From: an uncultured Prochlorococcus sp.
Lineage (GTDB): Bacteria; Cyanobacteriota; Cyanobacteriia; PCC-6307; Cyanobiaceae
Assembly (NCBI GenBank): GCA_902539115.1
Contig: CACBHP010000009.1
Coordinates: 1 to 36,513 of the forward strand
Direction: 5' to 3'
DNA: 36,513 bases
Shown: positions 25,674 to 35,493 of the stretch, in pieces
Numbering within the stretch: position 1 is the stretch's first letter
Layout: each line of letters starts with the position of its first letter
The notes under the pieces: model-generated
The model's database searches: none
What the model was told of the DNA's origin: nothing
What the model saw: the letters and a program-made list of their open reading frames with translations, nothing else
Position numbers and translations under genes: made by a program

Positions 25674-27037
25674 TGAAATCACAAATAACTATAAAAAAAA
25701 TTCAAGAGCTTTTAATTAAAGAAGTTCAAAGCATACATGTGGATGATGATACATCCAGAAGAATGTGGTGGGCTTCTTTAGAAGTTATTCAAAAAGATTT
25801 CTTATCTCAGAATTATAAACAGGGGGGGATATGGGTTTCCTCCCCTTTGCCAGCTTTTAATGATAAAAAATTTTTAAATCAACTTCATGGATGGCTTTGG
25901 TCTCCTGAGGGGTTTCCATACTTTCAAAATGAGAATGCAGGTTTTTTACCAGTCAATAATTCAGAAAAGATAAAAAAAGATTTCGACTTAGTTAGTAATT
26001 ATAAAGTCTTAAATCTTTGTCAGGAAGATGGCTATGAACCTTTTTTAATGATAATCACCCCAAACTTTCAATGCGTATTGTCAATTGTAGGAGAAAAAGA
26101 TAAGAAAATTCTATTAATGAAGTGTGATGAAGAAAGCCTAAAACTTTCAATTGAATTAATGCATTCAAAATTAAATCAAGAAAATTATGAGGAAGGAGTA
26201 AAATTTCGTAATGCAATCAATAATTTAGGTAACCTTAATATTAATAATCAATTTGAAAAATTATTTTGGCCAATATTATCGGCAAAATTAGCAAATAATA
26301 CGCCAAGCCATAATATACAGAATTCTGTAAAAAATGATGAAAAAAATGTGCAAATATCTGAAGCAAAATTATTACGCGCAATTTCTCATGAAGTAAGAAC
26401 TCCTTTGGCAACAATAAGAACTCTAATAAGTTCTACTTTAAAAAAATATAAAATGGATGAATCAATGAGAAATCGTTTAATTCAAATAGATAATGAATGT
26501 AATGAACAAATTGATAGGTTTGGTTTAATCTTTAATGCATCAGAATTAGTTAGTAATGAAGTGCCATCATTGAATAACTTGGCGAAAATTAATTTAGCCG
26601 AAATTTTCAAAAAGCTTGTTCCTTTGTGGAATAAACAATTAAATCGACGTGGTATTTCTTTGAAGATAGATATTCCTAAACAACTTCCACAAATTTTGAG
26701 TGATTCTGAAAAATTAGAACTAATGTTAAGAGGGTTAATTGATAAAAATACTAGAGGATTAAAAGAAGGTAGTACATTGATTTTAGAATTAAGGCCAGCT
26801 GGTCAAAAACTCAAACTTCAACTCAAAGTACAAAAATCAGATAATAATCAAAAAGAATTTCTAAAAAAAGATAATAGTTCTGATATTGGTCCTGTTTTAA
26901 ATTGGAACCCTCAAACTGGAAGTTTACAACTTAGTCAAAATGCCACTCAAAAGTTGTTAGCTAGTTTAGGAGGGCATGTAACACAAAGACGTGATACAGG
27001 TTTGACAGTATTTTTTCCGATTTCAGATGCAAAATGA
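25673..27037 (+). CDS. Histidine-kinase-like sensor protein with degraded ATPase domain
   Basis: A 454-residue soluble protein; ATG at 25673 overlaps the rodA stop (TGATG). The first 220 residues are an unassigned sensory region with no membrane segment. A HisKA dimerisation domain follows, with H-box AISHEVRTPLATIR (about residue 237-250) carrying the phospho-accepting His. The following domain has the end of a HATPase fold (LSQNATQKLLASLGGHVTQR then GLTVFFPI), but the N-box asparagines, the DxGxG G1 box and the GxGLG G2 box are not recognisable. It may therefore bind ATP poorly or not at all. No response regulator is adjacent. The next gene is psaD, 111 bp downstream. Confidence 0.8.
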   Translation: MKSQITIKKIQELLIKEVQSIHVDDDTSRRMWWASLEVIQKDFLSQNYKQGGIWVSSPLPAFNDKKFLNQLHGWLWSPEGFPYFQNENAGFLPVNNSEKIKKDFDLVSNYKVLNLCQEDGYEPFLMIITPNFQCVLSIVGEKDKKILLMKCDEESLKLSIELMHSKLNQENYEEGVKFRNAINNLGNLNINNQFEKLFWPILSAKLANNTPSHNIQNSVKNDEKNVQISEAKLLRAISHEVRTPLATIRTLISSTLKKYKMDESMRNRLIQIDNECNEQIDRFGLIFNASELVSNEVPSLNNLAKINLAEIFKKLVPLWNKQLNRRGISLKIDIPKQLPQILSDSEKLELMLRGLIDKNTRGLKEGSTLILELRPAGQKLKLQLKVQKSDNNQKEFLKKDNSSDIGPVLNWNPQTGSLQLSQNATQKLLASLGGHVTQRRDTGLTVFFPISDAK

Positions 27038-27148
27038 AATGAGAATTAAGTTATACATATATTAAATAATGTAGAAAATTTCCTATTAAATTTGAATTTT
27101 GCAAAATATGAATGCTAATTTCTTATTAGAAATAACTCAAAATTTAGG

Positions 27149-27571
27149 ATGACTGAAACTTTAGTTGGTCAATTTCCAAAGCATATAGGAAGTACTGGGG
27201 GTTTATTAAACTCAGCAGAAACCGAAGAAAAATATGCCATCGTATGGAAAAGTTCAAAGGAACAAGCATTTGAATTGCCCACCGGCGGAGCGGCTATTAT
27301 GCATGAAGGTGATAATTTAATGTACTTCGCAAGAAAAGAACAATGCCTTGCATTAGGGACACAATTAAGAGCCTTCAAACCAAGAATTGAAGATTTTAAA
27401 ATCTACCGAATTTTCCCAGGTGGCGATATTGAATTTTTACACCCAAAAGACGGTGTTTTCTCTGAAAAAGTAAATGAAGGCAGAGAGAAAGTAGGTCATA
27501 ATCCTAGAAGAATAGGTGAGAATCCTAATCCAGCTGGTTTGAAATTTACAACTAAGAATACTTTTGATTAA
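27149..27571 (+). CDS. psaD: Photosystem I reaction center subunit II (PsaD)
   Basis: A 140-residue stromal-side extrinsic subunit of photosystem I that docks ferredoxin and stabilises PsaC. It shows the strongly conserved sequence: [52 protein letters not shown], and the C-terminal [20 protein letters not shown]. Length and start match cyanobacterial PsaD (about 140). No signal peptide is expected. The 111-bp upstream spacer is AT-rich (with TATATT-like boxes near 27057) and probably holds its own promoter, since psaD is usually strongly expressed. trpE begins 59 bp downstream. Confidence 0.97.
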   Translation: MTETLVGQFPKHIGSTGGLLNSAETEEKYAIVWKSSKEQAFELPTGGAAIMHEGDNLMYFARKEQCLALGTQLRAFKPRIEDFKIYRIFPGGDIEFLHPKDGVFSEKVNEGREKVGHNPRRIGENPNPAGLKFTTKNTFD

Positions 27572-27630
27572 CTTCCTTAAAGTTGATATAAAAGAAGAAA
27601 ATAATTATAATTTGGGCTGACATTATTAAT

Positions 27631-29151
27631 ATGATCAGCTCAAAGAAAGATAGTTTTTTAAAGGCTTATAAAGAAGGTAAAAATTTTATACCTATCGTTG
27701 AAACTTGGCCAGCAGATTTAGAGACTCCATTATCGACTTGGTTAAAATTATCTTCAAAAGATTCCCATGGTGTTTTTCTTGAATCTGTTGAAGGTGGGGA
27801 GAATTTGGGTAGGTGGAGTATTGTTGCAACTAAACCTCTTTGGGAAGCCGTTTGTTATGGAGAAGAAATAGTTAAAACTTGGAATAATGGCAAAACTGAA
27901 ACACATAAAGGTGATCCTTTTGATATATTAAAAAGTTGGACAAAGGAATACAAGTCAACAATGCTTGATGACTTACCATCAATTGGACAGTTATATGGAT
28001 CTTGGGGTTATGAATTAATAAATCGAATAGAACCAAGCGTTCCAATAAATGAAATACCAGAAAACAATATCCCCTATGGTTCCTGGATGTTTTTTGATCA
28101 GTTAGTTGTTTTTGATCAAATAAAAAGATGTATTACTGCAGTGGTTTATGCAGATACAACTTCTTCAAAAGAATGTTCAATTGAAGAGTTGTATCTAAAA
28201 TCAATTTCTAAAATTCAGAAAACTAGAAATTTAATGAGAGTTCCTCTAAAAGAAAATGAGTTTTTAGATTGGAATGAAAATGAGAATTTGAATTTAGATC
28301 TAAAAAGTAATTGGGAGAAAAAAGATTTTGAGGATGCAGTTCTCTCTGCAAAAGAATACATAAGAAAGGGAGATATCTTCCAAATAGTTATAAGTCAGAG
28401 ATTCCAAACTCAAGTCAATAATGATCCCTTTAATTTATATAGAAGTTTGAGGATGGTTAATCCATCTCCATATATGTCATTTTTTGATTTCGGCTCATGG
28501 TATCTAATAGGTTCAAGTCCTGAAGTAATGGTTAAAGCAGAAAAAAATAAAAATAGTCAGATTGTTGCAAGCTTAAGACCAATAGCTGGCACAAGACCTA
28601 GAGGTATTGATAATCAACAAGATTTGGAATTAGAAAAGGAATTATTAAAAGATCCAAAAGAGATAGCTGAGCATGTAATGCTTATTGATCTTGGGAGAAA
28701 TGATCTTGGAAGAGTTTGTGAAATTGGTACTGTCAAGGTTAAGGATTTAATGGTTATTGAAAAATATTCACATGTTATGCATATAGTTAGTCAAGTTGAG
28801 GGAATCTTAAAAAACAATGCTGATGTATGGGATTTGCTCAAAGCATCCTTTCCCGCTGGGACAGTAACTGGTGCGCCAAAAATAAGAGCAATGCAATTGA
28901 TTAAGCACTTTGAAAAAGATGCTAGAGGACCTTATGCTGGTGTATACGGATCTGTTGATATTAATGGTGCATTAAATACAGCAATTACGATAAGAACCAT
29001 GATAGTTAAACCCTCAAGAGATGGTAAATATGATGTATCAGTGCAAGCAGGAGCTGGAATAGTTGCTGATTCTTTTCCTGAAAATGAATATCAAGAGACG
29101 ATAAATAAAGCAAAGGGGATACTAAAGGCATTAGCCTGTTTGGATAAATAA
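27631..29151 (+). CDS. trpE: Anthranilate synthase component I
   Basis: A 506-residue chorismate-using enzyme, the first step of tryptophan synthesis; it needs the TrpG glutaminase, which is not in this window. Motifs in order: SPSPYMSF-like region ([14 protein letters not shown]), [60 protein letters not shown] and [20 protein letters not shown]. The N-terminal [14 protein letters not shown] contains the ESxxxGR/SF tryptophan-feedback region. Length is typical. PabB was considered, but the feedback motif and full length favour TrpE. The stop codon directly abuts the gshA ATG. Confidence 0.94.
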   Translation: MISSKKDSFLKAYKEGKNFIPIVETWPADLETPLSTWLKLSSKDSHGVFLESVEGGENLGRWSIVATKPLWEAVCYGEEIVKTWNNGKTETHKGDPFDILKSWTKEYKSTMLDDLPSIGQLYGSWGYELINRIEPSVPINEIPENNIPYGSWMFFDQLVVFDQIKRCITAVVYADTTSSKECSIEELYLKSISKIQKTRNLMRVPLKENEFLDWNENENLNLDLKSNWEKKDFEDAVLSAKEYIRKGDIFQIVISQRFQTQVNNDPFNLYRSLRMVNPSPYMSFFDFGSWYLIGSSPEVMVKAEKNKNSQIVASLRPIAGTRPRGIDNQQDLELEKELLKDPKEIAEHVMLIDLGRNDLGRVCEIGTVKVKDLMVIEKYSHVMHIVSQVEGILKNNADVWDLLKASFPAGTVTGAPKIRAMQLIKHFEKDARGPYAGVYGSVDINGALNTAITIRTMIVKPSRDGKYDVSVQAGAGIVADSFPENEYQETINKAKGILKALACLDK

Positions 29152-30270
29152 ATGAGTCAAAATAATCTTTATAAAGGTTTTGAGGTGGAACTTTTTACTG
29201 GTTCTTTAAATTCTCATATTGGTGTTTCGGCTGAAATTGAGAAACAATTTCCTGATTTTGTAAAAGAACCAGATAATAGAAACGTTGAATACATAACAAC
29301 ACCTGAAAAAGACTACAGTTCTTTACATGAGAAATTAATAACCCCAAGAAAAAAGTTAAGGAAGTGGCTAAATACTAAAAATTTAACAATCATTCCTTCA
29401 TCCACTCTTTGTTTTAAACACGATATTCAATTTCAAAGATCTGATATTGACAACGTCTATCATCAATTTATTCAAGACAATTATGGAATATCTATTGCAA
29501 CTTCAAGTGTCCATATAAATATAGGAATAAATGATTTAGATAAACTTTTTACAGCTATAAGACTTATAAGATCAGAGGCTGCTTTATATCTATCATTAAG
29601 TGCTAGTTCACCGTTTTTAAATAATAAAATTACGAATAATCACTCTCAGAGATGGATCCAGTTTCCTAAAACACCAAGTAGGGTACCTTTTTTTATAAAC
29701 CATAATTCTTATATCGATTGGATCGAGGAAAATATAGCTAATAAAAATATGCAAAATATTAGGCATTTTTGGACGTCAATCCGACCAAATGGTCCCCAAA
29801 GACCTTTAATTCTTGATCGTTTGGAATTAAGAATTTGTGATTTTGTTCATGATATTAACTTGCTTCTCGGGATAACGGCCATGATAGAACTAAGGATTTT
29901 AAATCTTTTTGAAAATATAAATACCTTAGATCCTATGAATGCTAGTACTTTTTCTATGGATGAGTTATCAGAAATATGTGATCAAAATGAAATTAATGCT
30001 GCTAAAGATAGTCTGAATTCAGAGTTAATTCACTGGCAAGATGGCAAAAGAGTTATTTGTAGAGAGTGGATTCAAAACTTATTATCAGATTTGTCATCCA
30101 CAGCAGAAAATTTTGGTATGAAACATCTTTTGCATCCTATTTATAAAGTCCTTGAAGAAGGTAATCAATCTATGAAATGGATAAATCAATATAAAAAAGG
30201 TCTTTCAATTGAGCAAATAATGAAAATTTCTATCGAAGATATGATTAGGAGTGAATGCGAAAATGTTTGA
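29152..30270 (+). CDS. gshA: Glutamate--cysteine ligase (cyanobacterial GCS2 type)
   Basis: A 372-residue enzyme of the cyanobacterial GshA family (TIGR02048 type) that joins glutamate and cysteine, the first step of glutathione synthesis. It begins MSQNNLYKGFEVELFTGS with the conserved GFEVEL acidic strand; NVEYITTPEKDY, SSVHINIGINDLDKLF and FWTSIRPNGPQRP followed by DRLELRICD are further family regions. ATG immediately follows the trpE stop (TAAATG), so translation of the two is likely coupled although the pathways differ. A pair of competing hairpins spans its stop codon and the 53-bp gap to ppc. Confidence 0.88.
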   Translation: MSQNNLYKGFEVELFTGSLNSHIGVSAEIEKQFPDFVKEPDNRNVEYITTPEKDYSSLHEKLITPRKKLRKWLNTKNLTIIPSSTLCFKHDIQFQRSDIDNVYHQFIQDNYGISIATSSVHINIGINDLDKLFTAIRLIRSEAALYLSLSASSPFLNNKITNNHSQRWIQFPKTPSRVPFFINHNSYIDWIEENIANKNMQNIRHFWTSIRPNGPQRPLILDRLELRICDFVHDINLLLGITAMIELRILNLFENINTLDPMNASTFSMDELSEICDQNEINAAKDSLNSELIHWQDGKRVICREWIQNLLSDLSSTAENFGMKHLLHPIYKVLEEGNQSMKWINQYKKGLSIEQIMKISIEDMIRSECENV

Positions 30271-30302
30271 TTATCTAAATAAACATTTGATCTGAACATT
30301 TT
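30260..30302 (+). repeat. One left arm with two alternative right arms between gshA and ppc
   Basis: AAATGTTT (30261-30268), overlapping the gshA stop, can pair with AAACATTT (30281-30288). The shifted AAAATGTT (30260-30267) can pair with AACATTTT (30295-30302), which runs into T's. The two hairpins share the left arm and exclude each other, an attenuator-like layout, although A/T-rich chance pairing is possible. Confidence 0.3.
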
Positions 30303-30323
30303 TACTTATGACATAATGATGTT

Positions 30324-33293
30324 ATGGAATCTTTTCGACAGATAAAAAATAATAACGTGGATCTGATAAGTAACAATGATCCACTTGATAAAAATCGTCT
30401 TTTAATAGAAGATCTATGGGAATCTGTACTTAGAGAAGAATGCCCAGATGATCAAGCAGAAAGATTAATTCAGCTTAAAGAATTAAGTTATTCAAAACAA
30501 ATTGATGGTGATAGTTCAAAAACTTTTAAAAATGAAATAGTTGATATTGTAAATTCTATGGATTTAGCAGAATCCATTGCAGCAGCAAGGGCGTTTTCAT
30601 TGTACTTTCAACTCGTGAATATATTGGAACAAAGAGTTGAGGAAGATAGATATATTCAAAGCTTTACCAATAAGGATGTTCAAAAATCGCCCGATAATCT
30701 TGATCCTTTTGCTCCAGCATTGGCTAGGCAAAATGCTCCAGTAACTTTTAGAGAATTATTTTACAGGCTTAGGAAATTAAATGTACCACCAGGGAAATTA
30801 GAAGAGTTATTGCAGGAAATGGATATCCGTTTAGTTTTTACTGCACATCCAACTGAGATAGTAAGACATACGATTAGACATAAGCAAACAAGAGTAGCAA
30901 ATTTGTTAAAAAAAATACAGGTAGAGCAATTTCTAACAAAAGAAGAAAAAAATTCTCTAAAAACCCAATTAAAAGAGGAAGTAAGACTTTGGTGGAGAAC
31001 AGATGAATTGCATCAATTTAAACCATCAGTTTTAGACGAAGTAGATTATGCCTTGCATTATTTTCAACAAGTTTTATTTAATGCGATGCCTCAATTGAGG
31101 TGCAGGATCGCTGAAGCACTCACCGAAAATTATCCAGATGTTCAGTTGCCCTCCGAATCTTTTTGTAACTTTGGTTCTTGGGTAGGATCAGATAGGGATG
31201 GTAATCCATCGGTCACTCCTGAGATAACATGGAGAACTGCTTGCTTCCAAAGGCAATTGATGTTGGAAAGATATATTATTGCGACATCTAATCTTAGAGA
31301 TCAATTAAGTGTCTCGATGCAATGGAGTCAAGTCAGCTCCTCCTTATTAGAGTCACTCGAAACCGATAGGGTTAAGTTCCCAGAAATCTATGAAGCTAGG
31401 GCAACAAGGTATAGATCAGAACCTTACAGATTGAAATTAAGTTATATTCTAGAAAAATTAAGATTAACTCAAGAAAGAAATAATTTATTAGCTGATAATG
31501 GGTGGAAATTTGACTTAGAGGGAGAAATTGATAATAAAAATCTAGATAAAGTTGAAAACTTATATTACAAATCAGTCAATGAATTTACTTATGATCTCGA
31601 ATTAATTAAAAATAGTCTGATTAGTACAGATTTAACTTGTGAGTCAGTAAACACCTTACTTACTCAGGTTCATATTTTTGGATTTTCTTTAGCTAGTTTA
31701 GATATTCGTCAAGAGAGTACAAGACATAGTGATGCTATACAAGAGCTTACAAATTATCTTGATTTATCTGTGCAATATGACCAAATGTCTGAGGAAGAGA
31801 AAATTAAATGGCTTATAGACGAATTAAACACAAAAAGACCTTTAATTCCAACTGACGTAAACTGGACAAAAACTACAGAAGAAACTTTTTCAGTTTTTAA
31901 AATGGTTAAGAGACTGCAGCAAGAATTTGGAAGTCGCATTTGTCATTCTTATGTAATTTCAATGAGTCATAGTGCATCTGATTTGCTTGAAGTTCTCTTA
32001 CTAGCAAAAGAAATGGGACTTCTTGATCAAAATTCACAAAAGTCAAAATTATTAGTTGTTCCTCTTTTTGAAACTGTAGAGGACCTTAAAAGAGCACCAG
32101 AAGTAATGGAAAAGTTGTTTAAATTAGATTTCTACACATCATTATTGCCAAAAGTGGGAGAATCTTTTAAACCTCTGCAAGAATTAATGCTTGGATATTC
32201 TGATAGTAATAAAGATTCGGGGTTTGTTTCTAGTAATTGGGAAATTCATAGAGCCCAAATAGCTCTTCAAAATCTTTCAAGTAAAAATAATATATTGCTA
32301 AGACTTTTTCATGGAAGAGGTGGTTCTGTAGGGAGAGGAGGAGGGCCAGCCTATCAGGCAATATTGGCTCAACCGAGCGGTACTTTAAAAGGACGAATAA
32401 AAATAACAGAACAAGGTGAAGTTTTAGCGTCTAAATATAGTCTTCCGGAACTTGCTTTGTACAACCTTGAGACTGTTACTACAGCGGTAATTCAAAATAG
32501 TTTGGTAAATAATAGACTTGACGCTACTCCAGAATGGAATCAATTAATGTCAAGATTGGCAGAAACATCGAGGTCTCACTATAGAAAATTAGTGCATGAG
32601 AATCCTGATTTGTTAAATTTCTTTCAAGAGGTCACTCCAATAGAAGAAATAAGTAAATTACAGATATCCAGTAGGCCTGCTAGAAGAAAAAAAGGTGCAA
32701 AAGATTTGTCAAGTTTAAGAGCTATTCCATGGGTATTTGGTTGGACACAAAGTAGATTTCTTTTGCCAAGTTGGTTTGGAGTAGGAACTGCATTGTCATC
32801 TGAATTAAATTCAGATCCTCAACAAATCGAATTATTAAGAGTTCTACATCAAAGATGGCCATTTTTCAGGATGCTTATATCTAAGGTAGAAATGACATTA
32901 TCTAAGGTGGATTTGGAAGTTGCTAGATATTATGTTGATACTCTTGGAAGTAAGGAAAATAAAGATTCTTTTGATGATATTTTTGAAGTAATTTCTAAAG
33001 AATATAATCTTACAAAATCTTTAATACTTGAAATTACTGGTAAAAATAAGCTCCTCGAATCTGATAGGGACTTAAAATCATCAGTAAGTTTGAGAAATAA
33101 GACAATCATCCCATTGGGGTTTTTGCAGGTTTCACTTTTAAGTAGACTAAGAGATCAGACAAGACAACCCCCAATAAGCGAATTTATTATTGATAAAGAT
33201 GAATCTAGAAGAGCTTATAGTAGAAGTGAACTATTGAGGGGGGCACTTTTAACTATTAATGGAATAGCAGCTGGTATGAGAAATACAGGTTGA
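30324..33293 (+). CDS. ppc: Phosphoenolpyruvate carboxylase
   Basis: A 989-residue enzyme that adds bicarbonate to PEP to give oxaloacetate, feeding the incomplete TCA branch that leads through icd to 2-oxoglutarate. Catalytic motifs: [18 protein letters not shown] with the essential His, [57 protein letters not shown], and the C-terminal [12 protein letters not shown], which closes the active site. Length is typical of cyanobacteria. ATG at 30324 gives [13 protein letters not shown]; upstream lies a 53-bp gap with possible hairpins. The next gene starts 3 bp downstream. Confidence 0.97.
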   Translation: MESFRQIKNNNVDLISNNDPLDKNRLLIEDLWESVLREECPDDQAERLIQLKELSYSKQIDGDSSKTFKNEIVDIVNSMDLAESIAAARAFSLYFQLVNILEQRVEEDRYIQSFTNKDVQKSPDNLDPFAPALARQNAPVTFRELFYRLRKLNVPPGKLEELLQEMDIRLVFTAHPTEIVRHTIRHKQTRVANLLKKIQVEQFLTKEEKNSLKTQLKEEVRLWWRTDELHQFKPSVLDEVDYALHYFQQVLFNAMPQLRCRIAEALTENYPDVQLPSESFCNFGSWVGSDRDGNPSVTPEITWRTACFQRQLMLERYIIATSNLRDQLSVSMQWSQVSSSLLESLETDRVKFPEIYEARATRYRSEPYRLKLSYILEKLRLTQERNNLLADNGWKFDLEGEIDNKNLDKVENLYYKSVNEFTYDLELIKNSLISTDLTCESVNTLLTQVHIFGFSLASLDIRQESTRHSDAIQELTNYLDLSVQYDQMSEEEKIKWLIDELNTKRPLIPTDVNWTKTTEETFSVFKMVKRLQQEFGSRICHSYVISMSHSASDLLEVLLLAKEMGLLDQNSQKSKLLVVPLFETVEDLKRAPEVMEKLFKLDFYTSLLPKVGESFKPLQELMLGYSDSNKDSGFVSSNWEIHRAQIALQNLSSKNNILLRLFHGRGGSVGRGGGPAYQAILAQPSGTLKGRIKITEQGEVLASKYSLPELALYNLETVTTAVIQNSLVNNRLDATPEWNQLMSRLAETSRSHYRKLVHENPDLLNFFQEVTPIEEISKLQISSRPARRKKGAKDLSSLRAIPWVFGWTQSRFLLPSWFGVGTALSSELNSDPQQIELLRVLHQRWPFFRMLISKVEMTLSKVDLEVARYYVDTLGSKENKDSFDDIFEVISKEYNLTKSLILEITGKNKLLESDRDLKSSVSLRNKTIIPLGFLQVSLLSRLRDQTRQPPISEFIIDKDESRRAYSRSELLRGALLTINGIAAGMRNTG

Positions 33294-33296
33294 TAA

Positions 33297-33743
33297 TTGC
33301 AATATTTTTCTAAAAAGAAACTTGTTCTTCCAGAAGGTTATTTTGTTAACTCTTCGCAAATTCCATTAGCTAAAGAAGTTAACAAACTTTTAGCTAATTG
33401 TGGTTGCGAGACATTTCCAATAAAACCTCTTTCAGAGGCTATTCAAAAAAGTAATTTCTTTTTTACCATACAAAGTGAATTAAAAAATAAATTATTTGGC
33501 TTTGTAAGGGTTACCTCTGATAGAGGATTGAATGCTAACTTATGGAATTTAAGTGCATTACCAGGGATTAATCAGCAACTTTATTATTCAATATTGCTTA
33601 AAGAAACTCTTGAAAAAATAAATAGAGAAATGCCTGGTTGCAGTATTTCTGTACAGGCTCCAGTATCTTCATTTCAAAGTTTAGAGGCTCATGGATTTAT
33701 AATAGATCCAAATGGAATAAGAGTAATGGGATATAAACTTTAA
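33297..33743 (+). CDS. GNAT-like acetyltransferase-fold protein
   Basis: A 148-residue protein beginning at TTG (33297), 3 bp after the ppc stop; no ATG is nearby in frame. The middle section, KLFGFVRVTSDRGLNANLWN then LSALPGINQQLYYSILLKET, has the strand-strand-helix order of GNAT acetyltransferases, and the end (GCSISVQAPVSSFQSLEAHG then FIIDPNGIRVMGYKL) resembles the later strands where family members read 'xxxYxxxGFxxxxxxxMxxxL'. The CoA-binding R/QxxGxG/A loop is not clear, so it may be a structural homologue without activity. The adjacent location suggests co-transcription with ppc. Moderately sure of fold, not of function. Confidence 0.6.
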   Translation: MQYFSKKKLVLPEGYFVNSSQIPLAKEVNKLLANCGCETFPIKPLSEAIQKSNFFFTIQSELKNKLFGFVRVTSDRGLNANLWNLSALPGINQQLYYSILLKETLEKINREMPGCSISVQAPVSSFQSLEAHGFIIDPNGIRVMGYKL

Positions 33744-33753
33744 AATCATTTTA

Positions 33754-33827
33754 CGAGCATGGAGGGATTCGAACCCCCGACTCTCAGAACCGGAATCTGA
33801 TGCTCTATCCAACTGAGCTACATGCCC
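33754..33827 (-). tRNA. trnR: tRNA-Arg (anticodon CCG)
   Basis: On the minus strand: acceptor GGGCATG with CATGCTC (one G-T), D stem GCTC/GAGC, anticodon stem TCAGA/TCTGA around TTCCGGT (anticodon CCG), T stem GGGGG/CCCTC with TTCGAAT loop, and discriminator G. It lies 10 bp after the GNAT-like stop, antisense to a spacer before recF. No partial copy was found near it. Confidence 0.95.
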
Positions 33828-33904
33828 TTTAATTTTTCAATTTCTTTAAAGAAAATCTAAATATTTTAAACTTAGCTAATTTAATTAATGAATGCACAAA
33901 AAAA

Positions 33905-34996
33905 ATTTTTTTAAATAAATTAAAAATTAAAAATTTTCGGAACCATAAAAGTTTTGAAATTGATTTAAAAGAGCAAAGAGCTATTGTTCTTGGCTGTAAC
34001 GGTATTGGTAAATCAAATTTACTTGAAGCTGTTGAATTTTTAAGTCAATTAAAGTCTAATAGAGCATTAAGCGATAAAGATTTAATAGAGAATGACAGCG
34101 ATATGGCTGTAGTCATAGGACAGATAAATTTTAAAGACGATTTAAAGTTAAATTTATTCCGAAAAGGCCCTAAAAGAATTTACGTCAATGAATCAATCTT
34201 GAAAAAACAGAGTGAAATAAAGAATTATATTCGGAGTGTATGTTTCTGTTCTCATGATATAGATATAGTTAGAAGTGAACCAAGTTATCGAAGAACATGG
34301 ATTGATAAAGTTGTATCTCAGCTTGAACCAGTATATTTTGACCTTATTAGTAGATTTAACAGGCTTTTAAAGCAAAGAAGTCATTTTTGGCGTTCGGAAA
34401 GTTTTTTAAAAACCCAATCCACAGATATTGTTGAAAGCTTTGATGTCCAAATGTCAATAATAAGTACAAGAATTTTTAGGCGCAGAAGAAGGGCTTTATT
34501 AAAAATAAAACCATATGTTGAATATTGGCATAATCATTTAAGTAAATCCAAAGAACAAATAGACATAAATTATCTTTCGGGGATACAAAATATTAGTCCA
34601 GAAGAAGAAGAGGAAGAAGTTATTAGTAAAAAAATAGCAGAACAACTCTTAAATCAGCGTTCAATAGAAGCATTGACTGGTAAATGTAATTTTGGCCCTC
34701 ATCGTGATGATGTTGAGTTTCTAATTAATAATGTTTCAGTTAGAAAATATGGTTCGTCAGGACAGCAAAGGACTTTTATCTTGGCTTTAAAGATGGCAGA
34801 ACTAGATTTATTGACTAAAACATTAAAAGTCCCTCCAATACTTATATTGGACGATGTCTTGGCGGAATTAGATTTAACCAGACAAAATTTGTTATTAAAT
34901 TCTGTTGGCAAAGATAGTCAATGTTTTATAAGTGCGACACATCTAGATAAATTTAATCAGTCTTTTTTAGGTTCTTCACAAATGATTCATTTATAA
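33905..34996 (+). CDS. recF: DNA replication and repair protein RecF, start disrupted
   Basis: An SMC-like ATPase that loads RecA at gaps. The frame is open from 33833 and reads IFLNKLKIKNFRNHKSFEID, the usual RecF start, then Walker A GCNGIGKS (33992-34015), signature SSGQQRTFILAL and Walker B ILILDDVLAELD. From 33905 it codes 363 residues, the family length. No in-frame ATG, GTG or TTG precedes Walker A; the first in-frame ATG is at 34103 and would leave 297 residues without the ATP site. Two out-of-frame ATGs (33888, 33892) lie upstream of an A8-T7 tract; deleting one base from it would join the second to recF as M-H-K-K-I-F-L. Options are transcriptional slippage, a rare ATT start, a recent frameshift, or an assembly error. 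Confidence 0.8.
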   Translation: MFLNKLKIKNFRNHKSFEIDLKEQRAIVLGCNGIGKSNLLEAVEFLSQLKSNRALSDKDLIENDSDMAVVIGQINFKDDLKLNLFRKGPKRIYVNESILKKQSEIKNYIRSVCFCSHDIDIVRSEPSYRRTWIDKVVSQLEPVYFDLISRFNRLLKQRSHFWRSESFLKTQSTDIVESFDVQMSIISTRIFRRRRRALLKIKPYVEYWHNHLSKSKEQIDINYLSGIQNISPEEEEEEVISKKIAEQLLNQRSIEALTGKCNFGPHRDDVEFLINNVSVRKYGSSGQQRTFILALKMAELDLLTKTLKVPPILILDDVLAELDLTRQNLLLNSVGKDSQCFISATHLDKFNQSFLGSSQMIHL

Positions 34997-35050
34997 TTTA
35001 AAAAAAAGATATGATTTTTAGCTAATCTTAAATTTATATAAGTTTCTTAA

Positions 35051-35485
35051 ATGGAAATCCACAAAAAAAGTCAAATTTTAAGTTCGTTTGGTGATCACCA
35101 AAAATTAACTCATCAAAGTAAACACCTTTTGTTGGAACTTTACAGATGCGATTGCGAAAAATTAAATGACGAGTCCTTTTTGCGTTGTACTTTAAACAGA
35201 GCTGCTAAGTTTGCAAATGCAACAGTTTTGAATTTGATTAGTAATAAATTTGAGCCTCAGGGGGTTACGGCGATTGCATTACTGGCTGAATCTCATATTT
35301 CAATACATACTTGGCCTGAATCTCATTATTCTGCAGTCGATATTTTTACATGTGGTCAAAATATGATGCCTGAAATAGCTAGTCAATATTTAATTGAATC
35401 TTTGATGGCTAAAGAACACTCTTTGCGTGTTATTAAGCGAAATCCACCATCAGCAGTAACTAAACAAATCAGAACGGCTGTTTAA
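35051..35485 (+). CDS. speD: S-adenosylmethionine decarboxylase proenzyme
   Basis: A 144-residue proenzyme of the short prokaryotic AdoMetDC class (SpeH/SpeD), supplying aminopropyl groups for spermidine. The self-cleavage site is in LLAESHISIHTWPES: cleavage before Ser81 creates the pyruvoyl group, with His86 and Cys101 (FTCGQ) as conserved catalytic residues. The N-terminal extension of about 20 residues relative to the 120-residue Bacillus form is seen in cyanobacteria. ATG at 35051 (MEIHKKSQIL) follows recF by 54 bp. It converges with larE with 8 bp between stops. No spermidine synthase is in the window. Confidence 0.93.
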   Translation: MEIHKKSQILSSFGDHQKLTHQSKHLLLELYRCDCEKLNDESFLRCTLNRAAKFANATVLNLISNKFEPQGVTAIALLAESHISIHTWPESHYSAVDIFTCGQNMMPEIASQYLIESLMAKEHSLRVIKRNPPSAVTKQIRTAV

Positions 35486-35493
35486 TAGAACAT

